NCBI GenBank assembly: GCA_032191485.1
Contig: JAVDOI010000016.1
Span: 13,691,736-13,755,735, forward strand
DNA from: Leptoclinus maculatus
Lineage: Eukaryota > Chordata > Actinopteri > Perciformes > Stichaeidae
Reading direction: 5' to 3'
Length of the DNA: 64,000 bases
Shown: positions 33,832 through 48,018 of the stretch, piece after piece
Layout of the letters: each line of letters opens with the position of its first letter
How positions within the stretch are numbered: the stretch's first letter is position 1
Notes under the pieces: generated by a model
Told to the model about the DNA's origin: nothing
The model's input: only the letters and a program-made list of their open reading frames with translations
Database searches by the model: none
Translations under genes and position numbers: made by a program

Positions 33832-36063
33832 TCATGTGTGATGCAGTGTGGAAGAGAACTAAATTGACACATTTCTTGCCCCCTTCTTGAACCCTGTGGT
33901 GGTATTCTCACTTTATGCACAATGAGGGGAGACAGAATAAGGTGGCTCCTTAAACTGGGGTGCATAGTCTTTGATGTACAAAAGCATGTGAATTACGTGG
34001 AAATATACATACAATAAGTGGTCCAACATGGTGTGGGACTGAAGTCAAAGGCCAGCTTCGTTTCCTCTGAGAGCGAGAGAGGCTGCCGAGGTCAAACACA
34101 AAGGAAATCCAGCAACTACAATATGTTTACAGCAGCAACCCTGAGGGGAGCGGAGGGCCGAACAACAATATTGTATGGATGTATTTTTAACTAAGGAAAA
34201 TGCATGCAAAAACAATTTTTCAAAACAATGTGAATTGCTTATACAAAAGTGTAATGGCCATTTCAAACGCTGCGCTTCAGTTCAAAATGAGAGTCCCCAG
34301 CCTCTGCTGCCTCGAGGCTTGGCTGCTGCCTCGAGGTGCAGAGCTGCAGCTGGCAGAACTAGCATTTCAAACTGATAACGCCCCAAACTTTCTCAGTCCT
34401 TTGGTTCAATGAACGATAGGAGAGATTCTGGAGGAGTGAAGTCAACCTCAAATGACCCCTCAGTGGCAGAAGGCAGAGGGACTCTGTGCCAGTGTGAAAA
34501 TCATATTGAAAACAGGAAGCCAGGGTACTGAGAATCTCTGGTGTGATTCTCAATCACAAAGATAAAACCCGACATTCCCCTCAGCCTCGCAATTAGTTTT
34601 AAATGGACTATAAGCTAAGACAGGCTAAACACTGCATTGTTTAATACTCTTTAAGGCTTAAGAATAAGAAATAAAACGTACATTCTTCCTGTAAACAAAG
34701 ACCTTGTAGTCAATTTTCAAAAACACACTGGGAATATCCATCATCACAAATTCATTCAAATCATAATCTGTTTGGCACATGAGGAACAACAACAAGCTAA
34801 AATACAATAATAAACATATATACTCTCGAGTGGTTTGCAGGAAACTGTCAATTTAAATAGTCACTTTGTCAATTTTCGACGCTGGTAACATGGAGGGAGG
34901 CCGAACATCGTTCACACCTCCCACATTGCAACGATACCAAGCCGGATTGAGATCACCAAAGTTTACTTTAACAGCGAACAGAGAAGTGTCAGAGGAGAGA
35001 CGTCTCTTTGAGCGGTGCAGCGCTGAAAGGTCCTGGTTGGATCGACAAAGCTTGCCACGGCACAGCTAGACTCAAAAAGCTGCGTACAGTTTGATATGCT
35101 GATGTGTGCCTTTTAAAGTTAAGGCTATTCTCCTCACCCGCACCGCAGTGCCAGAGATCAAGTGATGCCGTCAAAGAGGTAATGACATGGCCGCCGCGGG
35201 CGACGGCCGGCAGCTTGATTCATACGTGGGGACAGAGATGAATGATTCATAGGCTGAGAGAGGGATACCAGGACACGTGGCAGCTATATGCCCCTCTCGC
35301 CTCTTATTCACCGACACACACCTCTCCATAAATGCCTGGGAACACTTTATGTCTCATAAGCTTAACATTACACAGCTGGCCGTTCCGGTTACCATCGCTC
35401 GTAATGGCTCCGTGACTTTTTTGGTTCTACATTTTATACAATTTTTACACTCTTCCATCACGCTGTCCTTCTTTTCCTCTAGTTTTCCTTGACTCCCTGA
35501 CCATTTCCTCTTCCCTTCCCATTATAACGCAATGATAATCCTAAATATGGAAGCCGCTGTTGTAGGCTCAAATGAATGGCCCAATCATTCTGCATCAATT
35601 AGTCCATCCATCATTGCTGATTGGACAAGGGGGGGTGTTTCGTGGTCTGTTCTCTGCGGTGGCAGGAGGGAGACCGAGATGGCATTAGAGAGAGCCATCG
35701 CGCTGAAATGCAATTTTCATTACTATTTGGGTACAGCAGACTGCAGCCCACACGGTGACCTTGTCCTGGTAGTGTTAGTGGAATGCCCTCTAAATGACGT
35801 CATAGCTGTAATAATTGGGTGAAATGATCTGACAGCATGGGGGCACGGTACATCTCCTACATCATGATCATTTTTCAATATAATGACGGCCGTTTCCACT
35901 GAGATGTCAGTGCACTTGACATAACTGTATATATATAGTAATATGTAGCTCACCAACTGCTACATAGATCAAATAAAAACATAGAATAAACTTTGTTGAT
36001 ACAAACAATAAATAGATGGGAGTTTTTCTGGCATGTTATACAGTCGGTATACTGGGTTACAAT

Positions 36064-36087
36064 TTATTATTATTATTATTATTATTT
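36064..36087 (+). repeat. (TTA)8 microsatellite
   Basis: Uninterrupted trinucleotide TTA repeats. Confidence 0.95.
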
Positions 36088-37793
36088 AAATGTCAGTGGC
36101 TCAAGCCGATGCATGAGGGCACTCCCATATTTGGATGGCACTATGAAAAAGAAAAAAAAAAAGCATGAAGAGGACAAATGCAAAACCCTGTCCTACAGAA
36201 ATGAAGTGTACATACTTAAGAGAAAGAGAATACAAACATCTTCGTGCTGTGAGTTTACCTCATGAATATTTCCCAACAGCGGGACCAATCCCGCAGAGGA
36301 GGAAGGATGCACATTTATATCAGGGCCGTCTCTATCGCACTTTAAAAAGCACATGGAACATTACAGCACAAATACAAGGTGGACCTAGATCAGGGTGGAA
36401 CTAACTGCCCGCTAAATATGAGGAGATAAGTGAATCCCACGGGGACCACGCTGACTGAGGAATCTCTGCATTCCATTTATCATTTTACATTATTTAGGCT
36501 ACTCCACGGGGAAATACCGTATCTCTGTCATAAGTTATGCTAATGGCTGGTACTACCATCTGTGAACTAAGGACCATCAGTCAGGCATAGTGTGCAATCT
36601 ATGAGTTATGAGAATAATATGTCATCTTTAAATGATTAATCATAGGAGGGGCGTTCCGGGGCTTCCAGGGAGCTGATATGGTTGTGACGAGGACATAAGG
36701 CCATCACGCAACACCATCCTATATCTCGACCTGTGCCCCTCCCCCTGCACAGAACACCATGGCCCTGTCCCTTCCAATCTGCTCAATAAACAAGCCTGGG
36801 GCAGGACCCAGACAGAGGATAATGGTTCACCTGGAGGTGACAGGAAAAGAAAACAGAGCTCTTTGCATAACGAATGCAGATAAGAGATAAGCACGCCGAA
36901 GCACTTAGGAATCTTGATAAAGGATTATCCAAACATGTCCCAAACTGGATACATTTTCTTCTCTTTTTTTCTTTTTTTCTTTTAAAGCATGCTGGAGCAC
37001 GCTTTTGGAGGAGCCAGTACTGCGGTTATTGTCCTGCTGAATTTGCAATGCTGATTGTAGGAAGACATAATATTGATGTTGTGCTTCTGTGGTCAGAAAA
37101 ACGGACTAAAAGCAGGCGTTCTCACATTTCACCCAGAGACATTATACTCCTTCTGTTAATTCCGTTAGTAATTCACAGGCCTTTGTACACGCATCACTTT
37201 CTCAGAAGAGCCACTTAGCATCGCCTCGTCGTGTCGTTGCGAGTCTGCGTCCGATGCCATCTTTAGTTGCAGAGGAGGACAAAGACCCGCATGAGCACCG
37301 CCGTGGCCAGACACAATCACAGCGAGCATAATTAATCTCTTACATTTGAATGTGTCGGGTACTTGCTATGACTCACGCCACAGTTTAGGACACTTATGAG
37401 GGAGGGGAGCTGGGGGGCACACGGCACTTCAGCCGCCCTTGTTATGCAAGCAATGACAAAGGCCGGTGAGTTCAGCAAAGTGTTAGCAGCCCGTGGCCAA
37501 ATTAGCCAGAGTCAGGACGTACTGAACAACCGTGCATGTGTCCCGCTGCTTTGACTGGAGCACAACGAGAAGGCCCAACCTGAGAAGAATGATTTGTTTG
37601 GGTGGTCTAGTTAAAGCCTGGTGCTAAATGGGCAACGGTTCTGGTTGGAATGCTAATCAGCCCATTCCCTCTGTGCTGGATGGAGACATCAGAGGGAATG
37701 GAGCTGCCTCTCTCTGACTACACGGGGCTTCATGGTATCATTACATGGCTCAGTGTGTGTGTGTGTCAGTGGCTGTGTGAGAAGGCGACAAAT

Positions 37794-37811
37794 GGGGGGG
37801 GGGGGGGGGGG
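37794..37811 (+). repeat. Poly-G run (18)
   Basis: Eighteen consecutive G residues shortly after a small GT tract at 37754-37766. Confidence 0.95.
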
Positions 37812-38263
37812 TTGAGCTAGACAACATGATGTTTACATTAGGTCTACTGTCTTGGGACTGTGCCAGCATCCAGCCATGCTGTGACACACATCACACGAAC
37901 AACCTGCTACCATTCATAATTAGCCTCTATTCACAGAGGCCTCACTTAGCATGCTATTATCAGAGATCATTGTTATTTCCCTCTAAGTACGTATGGAATC
38001 CCAGAGAGACCAACATGTCTACCGTAGATAACAGTGCTATTTTGGTTAACCCCATTGTGTACATAATACTGGAGACATACAACCCAGAGAGAATTCCCAT
38101 CAGTGATTTCTAAGGATTTAATGGAGCATCGGGGCACGAGAATATTCACGAGACTTTTTCTGTCTCCTTTACTAATGCGAGGAAAAAATTATCAGTTTTT
38201 AGGGTACCGGACAAATCTTTTCACTTATTTCCGCCCTATCTAAACAACACTATTACCACACAC

Positions 38264-38281
38264 AAAAAAAAAAAAAAAAAA
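38264..38281 (+). repeat. Poly-A run (18)
   Basis: Eighteen consecutive A residues. No retrotransposon body was recognised upstream that would make it a poly-A tail. Confidence 0.95.
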
Positions 38282-41200
38282 GAGTGTGGTTGGTGGTAAA
38301 CTAACTTTTCTTCCATAAAGTAAAGACTTTGTCCAGTTTGCACATACTGGCGGGAGGGCCCACCTCCAGAACTAAACATGGCTCAGGTGTGTGAGGCCGA
38401 CATGATGGATGATCCTGTTGTGAAGCTGCCCCTCTGCAGAGACCTGAGAAGACAGCTGGTAGATAAGGCGGGCCCTATACGAGAGCACATCTCCTCTTCA
38501 CATCTATCTTCACCGCCACCAAGGCAGGAGGTCTTCACATTCCAAACCACAGATAGGGGTAGAGGGAGGGCCAGAGAGGGCGGGAACAGAGAGAACACTG
38601 TTGCAGGTTTAGCAGCCACCGTGTAGTGATAAAGACACTGGAAGATAAAGACCCGCTTGGCCCTGTGCAGATAAAAGACAAAAAGCGTAGAGCTTTGTTT
38701 TGGGAGGAAAAGTAACATTTTCAGCTCGATAGATGGATAATGGTTATCTGTCCCCGGTTATAATCGCCTCCTCTCTTTTTTTAGGGTGGCTGAAATAACA
38801 ACCACAAGCTGCAAGAGAATGCTCAAATAATGAAGTAACACAGACTTGTCGTGGTCATTATTAAAAAGTGAGTCTTAGCATCTTGCAGTGAATTGACCTT
38901 GTATCTTGTGCCAGTAACTTGGCAGGAATAGCATCGCTGGAAGTCAATTAAGAATGAAAGGAGGCTTTGCTCTCAAAAAAAAAAATGGCACTAGCTACAA
39001 TTAGAATTCCTCTGGAGTTAATAAGCACAGCTGCAGGTCACAATCAACCGAAATGTTTTCTCGCAAAGTATGACATTAAACGACACGTAAGATCTCACGT
39101 TCCAATGTTGACGGCCGCAAAAATCGACTTCATTTTGCTGCTGCTGTGTTGAAGCGGGCCAATCTGTAACACCCTTACACCCATTACTAGTTGAAGAATG
39201 ACCTGGATCAATCAACCAGGCTGCGTGCTCTAAGATTCCCAGAACTGTGAAAAGGTGATTTGCCAGCAAATAACAATAATGAAAACATAATAGCAGAGAA
39301 AATTGCCTCTTGTGTTTCTCTGTGCGTGGCAAATGAATACTGAAAGTCGACTGCCGCAGAGACAGAGACCAATCAGGAGGACAGTATACCTGCTTTACAG
39401 GAATTGGCTTAGTTATGGAGAAGCGAAGCTGGTGACCTCTGATCTCAATCACAGAATTTTTTTTCCAGATGGCTGTGCGCTGAGGGCCTCTCCATGTCGC
39501 TGATACATATTGGGAGCCCGCAATGCTACGCAACAACGGCTGGAAAGTGTGCAATCTTAACCGTGGATCAGACGAGAAGAGGGCCACTCCAGGCTGCACG
39601 AGTAGAATGTGTACACTCTGATGGATGCCATGCGCACTGAGCAGTTACCTATGCTCCGTAAATGGTGTTGCTTTATGCACATCCCTCGCTTCTGACGACT
39701 CGTATTTCCTGCCAGGTGTTCAGATCACAAAAAACAGAAAGAAGTGCATCATTTTGTCCTATGAGCTGTTTTTTTATTGAACCAATTTCTGTAGTAGGCC
39801 TATGTTATTTTAACAGATAAAATAATAATAATAATAGAGTAAGACATGTGAATGTCAACCATATCATATGTTTTTGAGTTCCATGATTACAAAAATCTGA
39901 AAATACAGGACGAATGCACAGGCACTGTAGAAAAACATGGAACATCTGGCCCAAGAGTACAAAAATGAGTGAAAGTCTTATTTGTTTTATGAGTTGCATT
40001 AAAGAAAGCTAAGATGAACTCGTAAAACAGTCATTCTGACCTCCGACACATTAGATAGATTACATGAAATGTAATAATGTCTGACGTCCTGGTTGTGCAG
40101 CTGGTCAGGGCACGGTGACAGATTCAAAGTGACACCCAACACAAATGGATAAACAGACAGAGCGGAAGCAGTGACCTTATTTCATTGTCACACTATTCCA
40201 GCATATCATCAAAAATTAACATTCCACGTGTAGCTGGGTGCATTTTAGCCCAACCTCCTTCTTACTGTGGTGAAGAATGATTATTTCAATCATGTCACTG
40301 TAAAAGCCAAATTTGAGGAAAGAAGAACAGTTGGATTGGACGGTCGCATCCCACTGGAGTTTCCCCACCCCATTATTCCCACACCACGGTCGGCTGCCTC
40401 ATGCTTCCTCCGCTGCTTTGATGATAATGCTCTTCGGCAGGCCGCTGAAGTAATGACCGTCTCTCAGTGTGGCACAGAGCAAGGCTGCACTGCGCTCTAA
40501 TGTTTCGGCCTCGCATCGGCCACATTTAACACGGACACTTGAAGCCAAATAGACACTTAAGTAGGCGACGAACCCGCAGAAGAATACAGATGTGCCATAT
40601 GCAATCTGATGAGTGCAACTTTAATTGCTTTAATGCCTTGGGAAGCAGCAATGAGATGATAAAAAGAAAAAAGATGTTCACTCACCTCCCCCTCCTCCCA
40701 GAAGACTGGAGTTTGCTGAAAAGAGAGAAAATAAATGGCTCAGTAAACTTCAGAGAGTAAGCAAATATGGATCATTCTATAGAGTCAGCAACATTTGGAC
40801 ATGATTGTTTAACTGCACCTGTGTGCTTTTTCAAATATACAACTTTTTGATCTGAAACTCTTGTTTAATTACCGAATGTGCCGCGCACTTATCTAATAAA
40901 CAGGTACGACTGACAGCTTTCCTGAGATTGACAACGCAACAGAATGAGTCATGAAACCTTCAGTAGATTTTCACAGCACTGGTAGGTATAGAGTGTCAAG
41001 AGGAGCCTGAAGGAGCCTTGGATGATTATGATACATATTTTTCTGTCTCACTTAAACCTGTAATCACACGTTTGAATAGCTGTACCTGGCAATACAAGAT
41101 CCATCATTTTTACAGTTGCTTCCAACAACAGACACCCAAAGGTAACACGAATCTCATCAAATAATTTGTTTACCCCATCTCCAACAGAGAGAAGTGATCA

Positions 41201-42010
41201 CTGCGTGTGTGCCACTGTTTTTTCTTTGAATACTGAATTTGGCAACAAACGTGCGATTCAGTCCACAGCTGATTCCAATATACTCTACTTGGCAGATGTC
41301 TTGGTTGGAAACATGACAGACGTGATGCTCAGTAAAACGACATGGTTCATTAAAAGCAATTAACAGCGGCCTGAAGTTTGAGACAGTTTTTCCAGATTTC
41401 ACCGTGGCTTTGTCGGGCTTTTTTCTTTATAGGAACTTCACGCAAATCGTTGGACATAAGCTGAGAGCAGCTCTTCAGTGAAAGACTTGTGGTCTTAAAG
41501 AGTGAAGCTTCGTTCTCATGTGCGACATCCTCAGAGCAAAGCCTTGCTCACTGTTATTCAGCTTTAAGACAGTTTAGTTTACAAACACTCATAGCATTGC
41601 TTAGCCCTGGGTTGTCAAAGCGAATCTACAACATTAAGTTGGTTCAAGAGAAGGTAACGTCAGCTATATTCCTGGAGATTGCATCATTAAAATCTGTCAG
41701 TTTGAGGCATCCGTTGCACATGAGAGGAGAAAGATTAGAGGGGACTTAAAGTACATCTGTTAATTTGGGATGTTACTGAAAGTAGGTAGCCTGTGCGTTT
41801 GAAGTGTAGTTCATCCAGCGGGCGTTGGAAGACTCGTACGCTGCAACATGCCTTTAATGATCTTCAGATCCAGCTACAGCGTTGGCTATCATCAGCAGTG
41901 AACACTACCCCATTAAAAGCTTATTATTTCTGGAAAACACTTTGGCGCACAAGCAACAGATAATGAACAAGTGGTATAAGGGAGCGCTCTCAAGTGACAG
42001 CAGCGCAGTC

Positions 42011-42025
42011 TTTTTTTTTTTTTTT
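42011..42025 (+). repeat. Poly-T run (15)
   Basis: Fifteen consecutive T residues. Confidence 0.95.
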
Positions 42026-42193
42026 GAACGTGTATGAAGGGGACTTCTGGAGTTCACTCATTTCCACACCTTTCTGTGGCACCATTATGGCTTGGCATTG
42101 TTCTCATTTGAGCACCACACATATGAGTGGGCACAGGGACAAAGAAAGCTCTCCCACTGCAGAATGTGTTCCATCAAAGGGCTTTTGTTATGC

Positions 42194-42215
42194 GTGTGTG
42201 TGTGTGTGTGTGTGT
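42194..42215 (+). repeat. (GT)11 microsatellite
   Basis: Uninterrupted GT dinucleotides. A short CA tract follows about 30 bp later (42245-42252). Confidence 0.95.
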
Positions 42216-42834
42216 TAGTGTGCATACAGTATGAGCATAACATACACACACAAGAAACAGCAACTCAAACAGGGATGTACCAACAATCCACTGTCATGTT
42301 TACAATAGCACCTCTCCAGGTTTTTCGGTGATGAAAAAGACACTCGTGCTCTGCCAGCTTTTGTTTCGCTCTGGAATCTATCAGCTATCAACAACAACAG
42401 ACGCGCACCTCAAACATGCATCTCCGTTTCTGTTCATATTTCAAAAACATTGATAAGTGTAGTCAAAAACAAAAGGGGAAAGGCTTTATTGGCGGAGATA
42501 CCTTTGATTTGAAGGTAAATGCTTAGAAACATGCAGTATCACGTATATGTGTAGCTTCTCTTATGATTAATGTTTTAAGGTTGTTGTTTATTTTATTATC
42601 AGCACAAAAGAATAGTTCCAGTGGCAGATCAAGGCAAGCTAATAGTCTGCTAGTCTTCAGCAAAGTCTATCATCATTGTCGAGTCTCCTGGGGAGCCTTC
42701 CTATTCCTGGGCTATTAAAACACTGGGGTTTAATTACCTGGCATTATGGAAATGCATACCTGAGGGGGGCGCTTCATTTACTCCACACCTAATCAGAGAT
42801 TGGAGATGAGGCTGCTAATCAGTCCGACATAACT

Positions 42835-42836
<2 letters not shown>

Positions 42837-42918
<82 letters not shown>
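42837..42918 (+). repeat. (TG)41 microsatellite
   Basis: Eighty-two bases of uninterrupted TG, the longest pure dinucleotide tract in the window. It is long enough to be highly length-variable and to adopt left-handed Z-DNA under torsion. Confidence 0.99.
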
Positions 42919-42920
<2 letters not shown>

Positions 42921-45429
42921 GTCGTGCTAGCAGTGAACGGGGTAGTATGGGGCTCGAGATGTTTGACGCTTTCTAACCACATGCGACTTGGTGTGATCAC
43001 GGCAATAGCCCACTGGGAGATGAGAAGCGTTTCGACAGCCATCTCATCTCTGCAGTGGGTTTGATAAATGTGAAAGTAGGGAGGGGTAAAAAATAAATAA
43101 ATGCTGCTTTATGCCGTTTCATTTCCCCTCTCCCTGCATCCTCTCCTTTAACGATCAGAATGTCATGAAACGTGTTTTGGCAGTTTATCTTGAAGCACAC
43201 TGTGCTGCTTAAGCACACAGAATATCTGTAACATACAGGAGGGGCAGTGAGCTAAGCCCACAGCGATGCATATCAAGGGAGACATTAAAATCCCAAAATG
43301 GTTGGGGACTTGCTTTGACAATCCGTCTTCAAGCAGGAGACAAATAAGAAACAGCTGGCAGAGGAGCTAACCTGCAGCAGCACACGGAGCGGCCCTACAC
43401 TCTCGGCAGCAAAGGCTATTAGCTAGTCCCTTATTCAGTGCGACTTGCCAGGGAAGTGCTTCAATTATCCTGAGTGAAAATCAAAACAGAAATCCATATT
43501 CGGCCACATCCACCCCATAATGCATATTTTATAAAGTGTGTATTAATTATAAACTAGCTCTGCTTGCTGCTTGAGCCTGCCCTGGGCTCAGTCTGGCTAT
43601 CTTGTGGTGGATCAACACATTTCTGCCTTTAGGGAAGCAGTAAGAGAGCCAACAATTAGTATTATCAGAAGACCATTATCGGTTCCTTCTCCAGTGGGTA
43701 CACGTGGAGTTGTCTCTTTGAATGTATGTTTAATGGGTTTTTGACTTTGCCGTCCTCTCTCCGATGTCCGCCGGTGCGTGCCCCCTTGAGAACTCCATGA
43801 ATCAATTAATCAATTCATCCTTCAAGGACAGAACAGGCCACATCTCCTGCGTTGCCTCACGCCTGTGTCTTGGCAATAAGGATGCACTTGAACACACCGC
43901 AAAGACTTTAGCCAACGGCCAGTTAGCACGTACGTTTTGCGCCTGCGTGAGAGGAAATAAGTCTCCACAGCAGCAGGTGGGGGTGGTCTGTGTAACTGAA
44001 TGTAAAATGCCATTCCAAAAGGGAAACCGAAAGACCAAGGGTGTAAGCGGTTATAATACATGCCTGTCACAAAGCAGCGTGTGCGTCAGGGCATTCAAAC
44101 AACTTTAAGGATCCTATCAAGTTGGACAAAATACTGCAGCAATCTTTGAGCTTTAATATTTCAGAGGACCTGAATATTGACTGTAGAAATTAAGAAAAGC
44201 CTTGAAGATTTGTATCGGCCCAGTTAATGAGACGAGAGAGTGAAACCAAAGTGGTAGGCTGGGACTTTCCGTTTGTCAGGAGTGCTGCTGTGAGTCGTCC
44301 CGGTAGCAACCACAACATGGGCCATAAATCTCAGTGGAAGGGCTCCCCAGACTGCCTGGAGATGGCAGGTCATTAGGCCATCATTAGGTCATCCACGGCA
44401 TTAGGCTTGCCCATCAAACATATGCCTGAACTGTCACTGTGAGAGGACCCACTTCCTGTCTGCCCTTTGAACTCCTAACCCCCGCAGCAGCCTCATTTAT
44501 CCCTCGGCCAATGACAACGCAGCGGAGCCGCTGCTCTGTATTTTGACAGCGAGAACTTATTGATAAGAGAACTCTAGCCGGAGAGCGCAGGCACAGTTTA
44601 TGGATTGTGGCACTGCGTCAGGAAGCCGGCACAGACACAAACACAGCGAGAGGGGGACGGTGAAGCCACCCTCTTGTCTCAGCGCGTTCATATATTTGCA
44701 GAGCGTTCATAAAAACGGCTCATGTGAGTCCTGTGTATGCAGAGGGCAGTGGGGCATGGATCTGGGCTGTGCGTTCGGTGTTGTCAGCAGAGCCCTAGCT
44801 CATGCGCTGAGATGGGAAGTGCTAGTGCACAGCCAGAGAAGCTCAAGGCAGTAAACAGATTCACCGTCTACCTTCTGGTCTCTGCCACCCTAACTGAACC
44901 CTTTAAATATGCGCCATCATACACACTTCCCCTTATCCTCTCGCACGCTTCTCAATAAGCTCAGAGGTTAATAGTGTACTCTGCTGTGACTCTGGGATAA
45001 AAAGGTGGGGTGCAGAAACTAATAAAAAAGATTTTATGGTTCAGGTTGCCTGCTCTGTTGTAGATAGATGAGTCCAAAAAAATCTTGGTGCAATTTTTCA
45101 AAGCAACCAGGGCGGCCACTGCAATATAATGCTCCCGGCCCATCTGTGTCTGCACAGTCACTATATCGGAGTCACATTAACCGTCTTCGGGACGATCTTT
45201 GCTATGTTCTATAGCAACAGCATGCTGCGTCATATCAGCAGATTTCAGTATCACTCACCTGTCCACAAAGAAGCATTTCTCATTTTAGCAAATCCAAAAC
45301 ACACAAACTGCCGCAAACTAGGTCCATAGAGCTGCTCTTATGAACGGGGAGTCACATCTTTTTGTTCTCCATTCTCCTGCTTTAATTAGAAATCATATTC
45401 ACAGCTAATTTGATGGGCACAAATTAGCA

Positions 45430-45447
45430 TACACACACACACACACA
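45430..45447 (+). repeat. (AC)9 microsatellite
   Basis: Short uninterrupted AC tract. Confidence 0.93.
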
Positions 45448-46133
45448 ATGAACTGCAAATGGGAGGCCTGAAATAATGAAGAAAATAGTTCAGACACACA
45501 AAAAGACTATCATTTTGTAGACTTGGTTGACACTTAGATGGTCATTAGCCGTTCCTCTTCATAGTGTTCTGATGCTTAACATGTCAGCTGTGAATGGCGA
45601 TCTTCAAAGAGTCAGTGGAGTGAATTCTTTTTGAGTGGAACAATGTGCTGCTGCACACACACAGACACTTCTCCACTCCGCCAGCTTTCCTAACAAGCAG
45701 TGCTACTGAGCCTGTACACACTCACACAAGCTCACACATGTGCGTGCACTTACGTGCCACAACCAACCAACTCAAATATTCAGGCTAGGATGTAATATCT
45801 AGAGCAGCCCCTATCATGTCTGTGGAGCTCGGTGTTACACTGAGGCAATTCTAACCTTTAATGATGGGGCCTTTTTTCTTCTTTTAGTAGCTGCCGAAGT
45901 TCGCACGAATAGAAATAAAAACTTAAACGAGCCACCAGTTGTGGGATGAGAGAGATGCAACAGTGGCTTGTCCTACTTGTGGCACATCAAAAATGCATGC
46001 TTCACCACACACGCTGCCTCGTCTGATGATACTGGTTGGCATTTTTGTTCTTTATAGCTTCTAGTGGTCCCTGAGGAGCCTGACTGAGCCAGACAAATGT
46101 GGTAGAGGTGGCATGATCCCAGCAGCACATTCT

Positions 46134-46157
46134 CACACACACACACACACACACACA
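46134..46157 (+). repeat. (CA)12 microsatellite
   Basis: Uninterrupted CA dinucleotides. Confidence 0.95.
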
Positions 46158-47965
46158 AAGCCTGGCATACTTCCGTCAGAATTATGCAACTGCGGCTGAA
46201 ACAAGTAGAGTACACAAAGGTTCTACTCCACACAAGAGTGTGCAATGTGTCAGAGAATTACATAGTACAAGTACATACAAGTATTTACTGAAATGCTAAC
46301 CGCACGCCATTGAGGTTTCAGGTTTCAGGTTTCATTGGTGGGGGTAATGCTACAAACAATAAAGACACACAAGTGAAACATTGATTTGACGCTTGCACAC
46401 ATACATTTAGACAAAGTGTGAAAGTATACTTTAGCTGCCACGGTAAAAGGGTATGTTTGAAGCCAAAACATGCCACTGTTCAACTCTGACGCTTGCGTAT
46501 TTTTGGTTTAATTGCATAGAATTGTGCTAGTTTTAACATCTTATTTTGAAAAGATTGTGCCCGTGTCTGCTGTGAAACACAACAGCAAATTAAATTGAAT
46601 TTAGAGTACACCGCTAGCTTTATATCTCCTGTCTTCCACACCAGCCTACAGTGAGTTGCAGGGTTATTCTGCGTTGTAAACGTTTAGGAGGAGCTTGTTG
46701 CAGAGTTGCAGACCTTGTTTGCCATTCATTGGGTCGTTATGTTAAGTTGATTAGGTGCCGGTCACATCATCAAGCAGGTCTCATTTCTCATATGTATTGA
46801 TACCCAGAGCTCAGCACAAACAAAATGTCCATTAAGTCGGATGATGGGTTGAACTTTTGGCTTCTCTGTAGTATTTTCAGTTCAAGCTATTAAAAGCTCA
46901 TCCGGCTCAAACATGCAGCCTTTTGGGATTCCTCGGGTACCTTGTGACACCGTACCAACGTCAGCCATGTTTGTTGTCGTGTGAAGCAGCGTTTTGACTC
47001 GTGACGGCGTCGCTAGCTTTGGAAGAGACTCAAAACACACATGAAAGGCTTTGCTGTTCAAAATCACTGCAACAACAATGATGCGAATTTAATTTAGGCT
47101 GGATTTATTTTTGAAATACTCGTTACAATATCAGGCGACCGTAGGTTGCTCCTTAAACCTATTCATATTCTTAACAGCACGTGTCAGATACTGTTGATGA
47201 CTGAAATGATGATGTTTTTGAACAATCTTTTTAGAACCATAGCGGTAGTGTTATGATGTCTGAATGCATCAATGTGACAACATGGTGGTGTCACAGTGAT
47301 TAATCCCTTTCCTCCGCAGTCTTGTCACCTTCATAACAAAGCAACAATAGCAGATGCCAAAGCCAGCCCACACGTCTATTGTTATAATTACCTGACCTTC
47401 AAATCCACATTAATGAGCCCAGGATGATCCCATTCTCTTTCATCATTTGGCTTCCGAGCCCTCCTTTTATCTAACAAGGTCACCTTTCACAACACCGCTT
47501 CTCCCTGAAATACACATCCCCCTCATAAATATACATCTACCTGCATCTGCTCAACCCCCAGCCCTAAGAAGGGAGCTTGGAGAAATTACAAGAAAATAAA
47601 GCTGTAGGTGGGCTCTGCAAAGCGCAAGTTTGTATTTCTTGTGAAGTTGACACCAAGGGAAAGTCAATGCCACCAAAGTAAAACAACTTTCTAACGAGTG
47701 AAGTGTTGCTTAATAATTGTTTTCAACAGCAAAGACACAGCCTATTAACATGAACGAGAAAGACTCACTGCAAAGGGGGGCAGCGCAGGGAGCGGGGTTG
47801 ATTGGATGAAGTCGTTCCGATCCGTTCCCACTATTTTAATCACAAATGCGATGCGGTGGGCAAAACATCGAAAACATGTCTGCGGTTTGTGAGAAACCAC
47901 AAGCACAATCGCAGAAAAACAACACATTCAGTTATGCACTTCTATTCTATTTTGGACACATTTTA

Positions 47966-47967
<2 letters not shown>

Positions 47968-48017
<50 letters not shown>
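47968..48017 (+). repeat. (GT)25 microsatellite
   Basis: Fifty bases of uninterrupted GT. It extends a false open frame across the region. Confidence 0.98.

Positions 48018-48018
<1 letters not shown>

Larger units (their letters stand above)
32062..42836. other. Long gene-poor stretch
   Basis: About 10.8 kb without a recognisable gene. It holds small microsatellites, homopolymer runs and scattered open frames. Two unsupported frames, 38378-38626 plus and 39018-39599 minus, are described among the findings. Some parts, for example 32830-32910 and 37380-37500, are dense in TTAAT/ATTGA and similar words seen in developmental enhancers, but composition alone does not establish regulatory function. 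No transposon termini were recognised. Confidence 0.5.

Noticed and set aside
38264..38281. Poly-A tail of a retroposed gene
   Set aside because: No cDNA-like or LINE/SINE sequence lies upstream and no target duplication was seen.
43764..44108. 114-codon plus-strand frame
   Set aside because: Shadowed by two minus-strand frames across most of its length and without a domain.
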